Shown here piece by piece: positions 33,440-41,423 of a stretch of DNA of 51,566 bases. The stretch lies in assembly GCA_964580435.1 (NCBI GenBank), contig CAZOKP010000010.1, positions 1 to 51,566 of the forward strand, in the 5' to 3' direction. Origin of the DNA: CAZKEW01 sp964580435. Lineage in GTDB: Bacteria; Acidobacteriota; Aminicenantia; Aminicenantales; UBA8522. A program made the position numbers and the translations under genes. Numbering within the stretch: the stretch's first letter is position 1; every line of letters begins with the position of its first letter. The notes beneath the pieces were generated by a model. That model ran no database searches. It had not been told where the DNA came from and was given only the letters and a program-made list of their open reading frames with translations.

Positions 33440-36394
33440 ATGACACCGACGGCCCCCGCCGGCTGGGAAATCTTTATGCAGGGAATGCCCTGGTTTTCGG
33501 GGAAAGGGCGCTTCCCGCTCCCCGCCTATTCGGAGTTTATGCCGCCGCCGCGGCTCGGCCCCAGGCCTTATGCCGAAGGTGGTCCCGGCCTGTTCGCTGA
33601 CGAGGATCCCTTTGGATGGCACGTGTCTGAAATCGAGGAGGAGTATGAGCTCCGGCCGGGCCTCAACCATCTGGCCGACCAGATCATGGCTTCGCTGCTG
33701 CGGCTTGGCCGGGGCGAGCCCGAGTACCATATTGCAGGGCATAAAGGGCGGAACCTTGTGGATAATCCTTACTGGCCTCCTGACCTTGCGGCCCGGGCTG
33801 GACGTCTGGCCCATGAGCGGTACGTGGTGTTTCTGCCGCTGGCCCTGTCCAGGACCCAGGACGATAAGGGGCGCGTTCGCTGGACATTCTCCGGGTCCAG
33901 CGAGCAGGGGCCTGAACAGGCTTTTTGGAAGGCGTTCTATTCGGCTCCGGCGAGAGAGATACGCGAGCTTGAATCCCTGGCCTTTTGCCTGCGGATTCTG
34001 TCGTCTGCATATGGCGAACCGGAAGCCGACCTGGCTGCACTTCACGCCAGGGGATTTAGAATTCTTCCGACCGAGCCCAATCCGAGGTTTCCCTACTGGA
34101 GCGAGACGGATCTCCCTTCCTGGACCCGGCCGTTCGTCGTGGATGACTCCGCGTCGTTCGAGAACATTCGCTATCTTCTGACCTTTCGGCCGTTCAGCCG
34201 GTTGCCGGCAGCGGCGAAGGAGCGGTACCTTTCAGGGAAGTTGGCCCTCCTGCCCTTCCCGGGGAGCCTTGTGTTCTGGGGTCAGAAAAGTTATGCCCGT
34301 CTTCAGGCCCAGCTCCCTCTCGCGATACAAATGCCCCTCTTGCGGCTCGTCGCCCGGCACGGCGCTCCCGGCGGCATCCGGGTTCCGCAGTCCGGCTGGT
34401 TCCATGAGCCGGGGAGCGGACAGAAGCCTTCAGAGGTCAGCCGAGAGTTGCTGGTCAATATGTATCGCCGGACAAGCCGCTGGGACCGCGTTCACCGCCA
34501 TGAGGACGATCTGGCCCTGAGCGTGCTTGAAGACAGGATGGCCCGGGTCCTTTTTAGCACTGCGAGCGATGCCCTGGACCTTTACAGCAAGCCCATGGCG
34601 CGCAACTCACAGATCTGGACCGAAGATTCCCGGCTGCTCCTGGATGGGCCAAAAGCAACGCCCGATCAGATCGCCAACGCGGCCACCGAGATCGGCAGGG
34701 GAGGTCACTTTCGTTACCGCTTCCAGTTCCCGGCTATGCGCGTGGGGAAGTACGAAGTTTATTGGCATCGACCGCTAGTGGCCTACTGGTCGGCGGAAAA
34801 AGAGCGCGTCGAGGTGTTGACAGACTCTGTCCTCGGCTTCATGACCGCCTATGACGCAGAATCGCCAAACCCGGCAGCTCCTGTGTTGCTCTGGCCCCGT
34901 CTTCTCCGGCGCGAAATCCAACTCGCGGCACTGCACAACTTCGATCACTTCAGCGAGCATTATGCCCATCAAACGCCGTTGAACATTCTTGCCCTCCTGG
35001 ATTGCTTCAGGCTATGGGACGGGCGGCCCCTCCCCAGGTCCTTTGCCCGGAGCCTTCTGCGCATAGCGGAGCACGATACCCTTGAGGCCTGGCTTTCCTC
35101 GCTGGCACCACGGGCTAATAACTTGGCCAAAGGAAAGCTGGTTGAGCAGGAACTCGGGCGAATTATTGAGCCGCCCACTCCTCCTCCGGGAGGCTTTATT
35201 GAAGCGGCCTTATCTGAAGACCTCCCAGAAGCAATGACCTGCACAGAGACGGCTACGCGTTCCTTTGAGGAGGGTCTCTGGAACGACATGTTGACCCTAT
35301 CCCATGGCAAGTATATCAATAAGGACAATGCCGACTGCGTGCAGGATCTGCAGCCCTTGAGCCGGCTTAAGCACTGCCACCGGGACCTCGAGGCGCTGGG
35401 CGAATATCTTCTGAGCCGCCACAGGCAGGCGATTGCCGCAGCCGGAATGGAAGGCAAGGCCCTGTGCGGTGAGATCCCTTTTCATTGGAAGACAGATTTT
35501 GATTTTGCGCTCTTTGGGGGATGGAAGAATAACCAGGAAGGCCACACCTACGAGCGCGACATTCTGGTGATGATTCCCGGGAAGAACCGCAGCGAAGCGG
35601 TCATTCTGGCTGACCATTATGATACGGCCTATATGGAGGACCTGTATTATAAATCACGCGGGGGAGAGGGGGTCCGGTTGGCCGCCGCAGGGGCGGATGA
35701 CAACCATTCGGCCACGGCGACGCTCCTTCAGGCAGCCCCGGTGTTTTTGAAGCTGGCCAGGGAAGGCCGCCTTGAGCGTGATGTCTGGCTGCTGCACTTG
35801 ACGGGCGAAGAGTTTCCCGCCGACTGCATGGGCGCACGGCATTTCTGCGAGGCTCTGGTGGAAAATACGCTTCAAATGCGCTTGACCAAGGAGGAGTCCA
35901 TTGATCTCTCTTCGGTTTGCATTGTGGGCGTTTTCGTCATGGACATGATCGCGCATAACCGGGACAGCGAAAAGGATGTTTTTCAGATTTCTCCCGGGGA
36001 AGGCGCAAAGTCCCTTGGCCTCGCCTGGCAGGCGCACTTGGCTAATCAGGTTTGGAACGCTGCGGCGGACGAGCGGAATCGAAGAGGGGACCGCCGGGGG
36101 CTCAGCCGTGGAAAGCGGAGTCCGGATGGCATCAGGATACCGGACTTGGCCTCGCATCTCAATCTCCGTGGCGAGGTCCGGACCGTGGACGACCCGCGAA
36201 GCTCCTTGTACAACACCGACGGCCAGATCTTCTCTGATGTCGGCGTTCCCGTCGTGCTCTTTATGGAGAACTATGATATCGATCGTCAGGGGTACCATGA
36301 TACTCATGACACCATGGAGAATATCGACCTCGATTACGGTGCCGCCATGGCGGCCATAGCGATAGAGGCCGTGGCGCGAACGGCGGCAGGATAG
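33440..36394 (+). CDS. M28-family metallopeptidase with long N-terminal region
   Basis: A 984-residue protein. The C-terminal third is an M28 zinc peptidase: ILADHYDTAYMED (His, Asp), GADDNHSATATLL (bridging Asp), LTGEEFPADCMGA (catalytic and metal Glu), VFVMDMIAHN (Asp) and YHDTHDTMENID (His). All metal ligands are present. The N-terminal 620 residues are not recognised, and no signal peptide is seen with this start, so it may be cytoplasmic. ATG 33440 has GAGG five bases upstream. A leader ORF in the same frame lies just before, ended by two TGA codons. Substrate preference cannot be predicted; the family includes aminopeptidases and carboxypeptidases. Confidence 0.85.
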   Translation: MTPTAPAGWEIFMQGMPWFSGKGRFPLPAYSEFMPPPRLGPRPYAEGGPGLFADEDPFGWHVSEIEEEYELRPGLNHLADQIMASLLRLGRGEPEYHIAGHKGRNLVDNPYWPPDLAARAGRLAHERYVVFLPLALSRTQDDKGRVRWTFSGSSEQGPEQAFWKAFYSAPAREIRELESLAFCLRILSSAYGEPEADLAALHARGFRILPTEPNPRFPYWSETDLPSWTRPFVVDDSASFENIRYLLTFRPFSRLPAAAKERYLSGKLALLPFPGSLVFWGQKSYARLQAQLPLAIQMPLLRLVARHGAPGGIRVPQSGWFHEPGSGQKPSEVSRELLVNMYRRTSRWDRVHRHEDDLALSVLEDRMARVLFSTASDALDLYSKPMARNSQIWTEDSRLLLDGPKATPDQIANAATEIGRGGHFRYRFQFPAMRVGKYEVYWHRPLVAYWSAEKERVEVLTDSVLGFMTAYDAESPNPAAPVLLWPRLLRREIQLAALHNFDHFSEHYAHQTPLNILALLDCFRLWDGRPLPRSFARSLLRIAEHDTLEAWLSSLAPRANNLAKGKLVEQELGRIIEPPTPPPGGFIEAALSEDLPEAMTCTETATRSFEEGLWNDMLTLSHGKYINKDNADCVQDLQPLSRLKHCHRDLEALGEYLLSRHRQAIAAAGMEGKALCGEIPFHWKTDFDFALFGGWKNNQEGHTYERDILVMIPGKNRSEAVILADHYDTAYMEDLYYKSRGGEGVRLAAAGADDNHSATATLLQAAPVFLKLAREGRLERDVWLLHLTGEEFPADCMGARHFCEALVENTLQMRLTKEESIDLSSVCIVGVFVMDMIAHNRDSEKDVFQISPGEGAKSLGLAWQAHLANQVWNAAADERNRRGDRRGLSRGKRSPDGIRIPDLASHLNLRGEVRTVDDPRSSLYNTDGQIFSDVGVPVVLFMENYDIDRQGYHDTHDTMENIDLDYGAAMAAIAIEAVARTAAG

Positions 36395-36590
36395 CGACGG
36401 TCTTGATCTCACCACTGGTTAAAAAGGGCTATCAGGATGCGACCCCATACTCACATTATTCGCTGCTCAAGACTATTGCGGTTGCCCGGGGGCCTGGAAG
36501 AATTGGGGCACACCTCTGACGCGGCCACAAACTTGATCGTGTTTGCCTGGCAGGGGCGAAATTGAGCCGGGCCCGTATTTGGAACTAAAA
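36391..36590 (+). pseudogene. remnant of a phosphoesterase-family gene
   Basis: Three successive frames carry the C-terminal end of a phosphoesterase (phospholipase C/acid phosphatase) type protein. They read TVLISPLVKKGYQDATPYSH then YSLLKTI (stop 36517), then GLEELGHTSDAATNLIVFAW with QGRN, then GEIEPGPYLELKK. Two frameshifts are needed and no start exists. The first segment begins directly at the M28 stop, which suggests a deletion or rearrangement. Confidence 0.65.
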
Positions 36591-36620
36591 AAGCCCTTTC
36601 CCTTTAGGAGAAAGGGCCTT
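36587..36620 (-). terminator. rho-independent terminator of the 36644 gene
   Basis: On the minus strand the stem GCCCTTTC/GAAAGGGC (36610-36617 and 36593-36600) with a nine-base loop is followed by a run of T. It lies 27 bases past the stop of the secreted Cys protein gene. Confidence 0.8.
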
Positions 36621-36643
36621 TCTAGTGGGGGAGAAGAGAGAAA

Positions 36644-37024
36644 TTACTTCTGGTTCTCGATGGAGATGAGCGTATACTCCTCTCCTCCTTTTTGGGCCGT
36701 GACGACAACCTGCAGTCGACTATCTTCTTTCTTCAGAAACTCTTCGACCTTCTTGTTGCTGGCCTGGTCAAATTTGTACAGCTGACCGTCCGCATACAGG
36801 GAATAGCCGCTGGCCGCGCAAGCGGGCATCATTGCACACTGCTTGGTGTGTGTCTTGACAAACTCAGAGAGATGATCTTTGTTGCCGGCAGCGCACTTGT
36901 TGTCGATTACGTCGCCTTTGAGCGTTAATGTTTCGGGGCCGGCGACGGCTGCTCTAGCTTGAACAGTCAGGCCGATGAACGTGATCAACCCGAGGGCAAG
37001 AATCGCTAGAAAAAACTTCTTCAT
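36644..37024 (-). CDS. small secreted cysteine-containing protein
   Basis: A 126-residue exported protein with a signal peptide (MKKFFLAILALGLITFIGLT, then VQARA). The mature part has a conserved-looking pattern of Cys and His: DNKCAAGNKDH, a THTKQC segment and PACAASGYSLYADG. A C-terminal beta-rich half follows (QVVVTAQKGGEEYTLISIE). The layout resembles secreted proteins of Acidobacteria with a Cys/His cluster before a small beta domain; a metal site or disulfides are possible. Not assigned. The gene has AGGAGGAGCAC upstream and its own terminator. Confidence 0.7.
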   Translation of the reverse strand: MKKFFLAILALGLITFIGLTVQARAAVAGPETLTLKGDVIDNKCAAGNKDHLSEFVKTHTKQCAMMPACAASGYSLYADGQLYKFDQASNKKVEEFLKKEDSRLQVVVTAQKGGEEYTLISIENQK

Positions 37025-37204
37025 TGTGCTCCTCCTGTTTTTTTCATTTTTGAGATGATGACACCTCTGACCTCATGGCCAAATCTTATAATTCCTATAA
37101 ATTTAATAAGGATTATACCGCGATTCGACCTTTTTGTCAATCACAGTGAAGTTTAAGGGTCTTGAATAGGAAGAGAAATCGTCAGCCTGATTGGAACGAA
37201 ATTC

Positions 37205-37441
37205 CTAGGCCCTGATCTCGACAGTGGTGAGGCCGCAATCGCTGAGGACCTTGTCGAGTGAATTGTATTTGGAGCATCTCGTCAGTAGGAGCCGCAAGTC
37301 TTCTTTGAGGTTTTTCTCCGCTTCTTCCCGGGTTTTTCCAACGGACCAGACATCTAGAATCGGACAGTAAAACAAGAAATACTTATGTTCTTCCTTGATT
37401 TTTATGGGGATAGATACGGTCGTCTTTTCTGAATCTGTCAT
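37205..37441 (-). CDS. HicB-like antitoxin-fold protein, solitary
   Basis: A 78-residue protein. The ATG 37441 has GAGGTGG upstream; a longer frame to 37501 lacks one. The core TTVSIPIKIKEEHKYFLFYC followed by PILDVWSVGKTREEAEKNLK EDLRLLL is the HicB/UPF0150 fold (partial RNase H-like). HicB usually pairs with a HicA toxin; none is seen next to it. It may be an orphan antitoxin or a regulator. It lacks an obvious DNA-binding domain at the C-terminus. Confidence 0.65.
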   Translation of the reverse strand: MTDSEKTTVSIPIKIKEEHKYFLFYCPILDVWSVGKTREEAEKNLKEDLRLLLTRCSKYNSLDKVLSDCGLTTVEIRA

Positions 37442-37635
37442 TTTCCACCTCGCCCAATCATTCTTGTCTCGTCCACTTTCGAGCCTCTTTTTATCTCCCA
37501 TATATATATACGTATCAGGACCCCTTTTTGTTGCGGAGGGGATAAAAAATAAACCTTATAGGATTTGACTCTTCTTCGGTGAATTGCTATTTATTAACCT
37601 ATCATCGGATAGAAAAAATCAGGGAGATTCTAGCC

Positions 37636-38537
37636 ATGAAAGCCATGGTCATGACGAAAATCTGCAATCTCAAAGAGAACAGAAATCCCCTCGAGCTAAG
37701 AGAAATGCCGAAGCCGGCGCCGGGCGAGACAGAGCTTCTTCTCAGGGTTCTGGCCTGCGGCGTCTGCCATACGGAGATTGATGAGATCGAAGGGAGGACG
37801 CCGCCTCCCAGGCTGCCGATCATCCTCGGCCATCAGGTTGTNNNNNNNNNNNNNNNNNNNNNNNNNNNNNNNNNNNNNNNNNNNNNNNNNNNNNNNNNNN
37901 NNNNNNNNNNNNNNNNNNNNNNNNNNNNNNNNNNNNNNNNNATGCAGAGGCCGCGCCGCTCCTGTGCGCAGGCGCCATCGGCTATCGCTCGCTGAATTTG
38001 ACCGGGCTCCGAGACGGCCAGAATCTCGGCCTGACCGGTTTCGGCGCTTCCGGCCATCTTGTCCTCGCGATGGTCAAGCATAGGTTTCCAGAGACAAAAG
38101 TTTATGTGTTCGCTCGAGCTGCAGAGGAGCGTGGCTTTGCCCAGGATCTCGGAGCTGTCTGGGCAGGAGACACAGAAGAAACAGCTCCTCAGAAGCTCGA
38201 CGCCATCATCGACACAACGCCGGTCTGGAAGCCGGTCGTGGAAGCGCTAGAAAACCTTGACAGCGGAGGACGCCTGGTCATCAACGCGATCCGGAAAGAG
38301 GATATCGACAAGAATTATCTCTGCAACTTGGATTATCCCGCCCACCTCTGGATGGAAAAAGAGATCAAGAGCGTTGCTAACGTGGCGAGGACTGACGTGG
38401 CCGAATTTCTAAAACTGGCGGCCGAGATTCCGATCAAGCCTCGAATAGAGGAATATCCTCTTAAAGAGGCGAATAGAGCGCTGGTGGAAATCAAGGATAG
38501 GAAAATCCGCGGCGCCAAAGTCCTGCGCATCAGCTAG
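37636..38537 (+). CDS. zinc-type alcohol dehydrogenase family protein (gap inside)
   Basis: The N-terminal piece has the catalytic zinc region LACGVCHTEIDEIEGRTPPP and GHQVV. The C-terminal piece has AAPLLCAGAIGYRSL and the Rossmann segment LGLTGFGASGHLVLAMVKHR, ending in GAKVLRIS. The 100-N gap (37842-37941) removes the middle; from the usual protein of this family about 80-90 residues are absent, so the true gap is probably nearer 260 bases. The structural zinc site cannot be seen. It oxidises or reduces alcohols or aldehydes with NAD(P); the substrate is unknown. The end overlaps the convergent WbqC gene by eight bases. ATG 37636 is preceded by AGGGAG. Confidence 0.85.
37842..37941. other. 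assembly gap (100 N), sequence missing
   Basis: Exactly 100 N, flanks not repeated. Protein comparison suggests more than 100 bases are missing from the dehydrogenase. Confidence 0.9.
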
Positions 38538-39231
38538 AGATTTTCGTCCCGTTTTCTATGATCGCTTTTCCCTTCTTGCCGAGGCAGAGGAGGAGGTCGA
38601 GGGCGGAGAGGTTGTGGATGAATTCGCCCCAGAATTGAGGATAATGAGGCGGTGCGTAACGCAGAAATCGGACGCCGATGTTTTCTCCCTTGAATCGCTC
38701 GCATTCCACAGCCTTCTCTGAATAATAGGGCAGAATCACCTCTCGCGCGCCAATCTCTTTGGCTATGGCGACCAGTAGAGGAGTCCCTTTGCCGCTTATT
38801 CCTATTCTGGATTGAAGAACCATTTCTTTATCGATCTCCAAATTGGTCATGAGGATACCCAATAGCGCTAGAACCAGACTTAAAAAGCTCAGGTCAGGAG
38901 CCTCGGCCGCGGCTTTGATCTCTCGATAGACCCGCTCAAAATAAACGGATTTTCCGTAGAAATGCTCGAGCGTGAGAAGAAACTTTTTCGCCCATCTGTC
39001 CTTTTCATAAATTTCAAGGTCCTTGATTTTCTGTCCGCTCCGGCCCTTCCTTTTGAGCGGAATAGTTATCCAGACTTCGCCCTGAGGTCCTTTGACCCGG
39101 TTGCGGTTGACATAGGTGAAGCCGTGCGCCAGCGCCGTTTCATCCAGCAGCACCATCATGTCTGAGGAGAGAAGCCGGGCAAAGAACCCGCCCCAGGGGA
39201 TAAAGGCCGGCTGATTAAAGCTGATCCGCAT
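38530..39231 (-). CDS. WbqC-family protein
   Basis: A 233-residue protein with the WbqC pattern: ISFNQPAFIPWGGFFARLLS at the N-terminus, NRNRVKGPQGEVWITIPLKR, then SLVLALLGILMTNLEI and a C-terminal PPHYPQFWGEFIHNLSALDL with LLCLGKKG. WbqC proteins occur in O-antigen and other glycan clusters; their role is not firmly known. ATG 39231 has GGAG eight bases upstream; a longer start at 39246 exists. It overlaps the dehydrogenase end and lies downstream of an epimerase gene. Confidence 0.85.
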   Translation of the reverse strand: MRISFNQPAFIPWGGFFARLLSSDMMVLLDETALAHGFTYVNRNRVKGPQGEVWITIPLKRKGRSGQKIKDLEIYEKDRWAKKFLLTLEHFYGKSVYFERVYREIKAAAEAPDLSFLSLVLALLGILMTNLEIDKEMVLQSRIGISGKGTPLLVAIAKEIGAREVILPYYSEKAVECERFKGENIGVRFLRYAPPHYPQFWGEFIHNLSALDLLLCLGKKGKAIIENGTKISS

Positions 39232-39334
39232 TGTCGACTCCTTCATGATATGACAACCCGGCGGGCTTCTTCAACGGCTATAGAAATGAGATTGATCGAA
39301 GCTGAGTGTGCAGACGAACAGCGACTTCTTGGAC

Positions 39335-40492
39335 TTACTTTGCTGAAAACCTGTAGGTCGTCAGGCTCGAATATTGTTCGCCCGGGCGGAGGATCGTCGA
39401 GGGGAAATTGGGCTTGTTGGGAGAATCAGGAAAGTGCTGCGTCTCCAAGCAGAATCCGTAGTGCTGTTTATAAACCTTGCCCCCCCTCCCCGTGATCGTG
39501 CCGTCCAAGAAATTCCCCGTGTAAAACTGAATCCCGGGTTCCGTCGTGTCGATTTCCATGACCCGGCCGCTCGTGGGTTCATAGACTCGAGCCGCGAGTT
39601 CCAGTTTCCCGCCGCTACCGCGCAAAACAAAGTTGAGATCGTAGCCCCCCATAACTTCAGCGATCTGCGCTCCCATCGCTTTCAATTTTGTAAAGTCCAT
39701 GGGAGTGTTATCAACGGGCAGTGTCTTCCCGGTTGGGATAAGGCCCTCGCCGACAGGAGTATAAGCATCTGCGTTGAGCATCAGCTCATGGCCGAGGATA
39801 TCTCCGTTGCCTGGTCCGGCCAGATTGAAGTAGCTGTGGTTGGTGAGGTTGACCGGCGTGGGTTTATCGGTTGTCGCCGCGTAGCTTATCTTGAGCTCAT
39901 TTTGATCCGTTAGTTTATAAATAGCAATGCAGGAAAGATTCCCGGGATAGCCTTCCTCTCCGTCCTTGCTCAGGTAGCTCATTTTGACCCCGACGGCTCC
40001 CTCTTCGCGCGTCGGTTCGGCCGTCCAGACGACTTTATCAAACCCCTTGATGCCTCCATGGAGATGGTTTTCCCCATCGTTTTTGGCCAGTTCGTAGGTC
40101 ACTCCGTCCAGGGCAAACCGCCCCCCGGCGATGCGGTTGGCGTACCGGCCGACAATGCAGCCGAAATATGGGTTCACTTTGAGGTAGCCCTCAAGGGAGT
40201 CGTACCCCAGGACGATGTCGCCGAGCTTGCCGTCGCGGTCAGGCACTTCGAGCGAGACGATCGTCGCGCCGTAGGTCATGATTCGGACCCGCAGTCCGTT
40301 CTTATTGGTCAGGGTGTAGATGTCGATCTCGGTCCCATCCGGCAGTCTGCCGAAAGATTCTTTTTGCAAGTCCATTTTTGTTGCCCCTCCGGTTTGTTCC
40401 TTTGGCCTAGTTTCCTGGCGTTTGCAGGCGATAAAACCGGCAGCCGCCAATGAAAGTGCCGCTAAGACAACGAATTTAATCGTTTTCTTCAT
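39335..40492 (-). CDS. aldose 1-epimerase, lipoprotein form
   Basis: A 385-residue galactose mutarotase-type protein. The N-terminus MKKTIKFVVLAALSLAAAGF then IAC is a lipoprotein signal, so the enzyme should be anchored outside the cytoplasm. Catalytic motifs are present: NHLHGG, NLTNHSYFNLAG (His), and LETQHFPDSPN (Glu, His). It interconverts anomers of aldoses and would help sugar uptake. ATG 40492 with GAAGGAGAAG is preferred over a longer frame. It fits the sugar-use genes at the right of the window, though it is not adjacent to the LacI locus. Confidence 0.9.
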   Translation of the reverse strand: MKKTIKFVVLAALSLAAAGFIACKRQETRPKEQTGGATKMDLQKESFGRLPDGTEIDIYTLTNKNGLRVRIMTYGATIVSLEVPDRDGKLGDIVLGYDSLEGYLKVNPYFGCIVGRYANRIAGGRFALDGVTYELAKNDGENHLHGGIKGFDKVVWTAEPTREEGAVGVKMSYLSKDGEEGYPGNLSCIAIYKLTDQNELKISYAATTDKPTPVNLTNHSYFNLAGPGNGDILGHELMLNADAYTPVGEGLIPTGKTLPVDNTPMDFTKLKAMGAQIAEVMGGYDLNFVLRGSGGKLELAARVYEPTSGRVMEIDTTEPGIQFYTGNFLDGTITGRGGKVYKQHYGFCLETQHFPDSPNKPNFPSTILRPGEQYSSLTTYRFSAK

Positions 40493-40661
40493 TTCTTCTC
40501 CTTCCACATTATATTATTGCGAAAGAGGACAAAGTTTATTGATAAGGATGGGTGGCGCGGCGCCAGTCCCCGCAACGGCCGCAGCGAATGGTGGTGGGTG
40601 GGCGGGTCTTTAGCGAGGACGGACGGGGACGCGCCGTGACAGGACCCATGCTTCATAGAAT

Positions 40662-41423
40662 TCATTGTTCTCTTGGCTTGATGACCTTGCGCGCCACAGC
40701 GACCAAACGTTTGGCGTTCCGGTCATAGGGCCTGCCGTCCAGGCTTCCGTGGATTCTGGTCTCCTTGAAACCCGCTCCTTCGAGAAGGGCGCAGAATTCC
40801 GAAATGGAATACAGCCTGAGTTTCCAGCGGAATTCTTTTTTTTCTCCATCCTTCACGATAATCCAGCGGGGTTTAAGCCAGCGCCAGTCTTCGTCTACGA
40901 AGCGCTGTTCGACAAGGAGACCGTCGCCGCTTTCGACCCAGTCGCGCTCCTTGAAGTCCCGCATTACGATCTCTCGTGATATGGTGTCAATGAGCGCGGC
41001 TCCCCCAGGTCTAAGTGAACGATAGATATTGTCTAAAACCTTCTGATTATCGGCATCATCCTCGAATAACCCGAACGAGGTGAACAGGTTGATGACGGCA
41101 TCAAAGGCGGAAGGACGGACGAATCGCCTCATATCTTCTTCAATGAACTCGACCTCTAGCCGCTCGTCCTGGGCCATTTTCTTGGCTCGCTCGAGGTAGG
41201 AGTGGGTCCGATCGACTCCTGTAACCTTATATCCTCGCCGGGCCAGCTCGAGGGCATGGCGTGCGGGGCCACAGCAGAGGTCGAGGACTTTTGCGCCCGG
41301 CTTGAGTGAGAGAAGCTGGAGAGCGCCGTCCACTTCGGTTTTGGCCGCGGCCAAGCGCTCTGCCGAAAACATAAAGAATTCCGTGGCCGACCAAAACTCA
41401 TCGTCTTCATACCATGGCTTCAT
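40662..41423 (-). CDS. class I SAM-dependent methyltransferase
   Basis: A 253-residue methyltransferase with motif I VLDLCCGPARHALELARRGY, motif II TGVDRTHSYLERAK, and the following FIEEDMRRFVRPSAFDAVIN segment. The C-terminal strands and SLDGRPYDRNAKRLVAVARK end are usual for this group. The start ATG overlaps the upstream GWxTD gene end by four bases, so they are coupled; the functional link is unclear. Substrate unknown. Confidence 0.85.
   Translation of the reverse strand: MKPWYEDDEFWSATEFFMFSAERLAAAKTEVDGALQLLSLKPGAKVLDLCCGPARHALELARRGYKVTGVDRTHSYLERAKKMAQDERLEVEFIEEDMRRFVRPSAFDAVINLFTSFGLFEDDADNQKVLDNIYRSLRPGGAALIDTISREIVMRDFKERDWVESGDGLLVEQRFVDEDWRWLKPRWIIVKDGEKKEFRWKLRLYSISEFCALLEGAGFKETRIHGSLDGRPYDRNAKRLVAVARKVIKPREQ

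Noticed and set aside
33308..34045. 245-codon minus-strand frame opposite the M28 gene
   Set aside because: Arg/Pro-rich shadow of a GC-rich gene; the plus strand carries clear M28 motifs in a longer frame.
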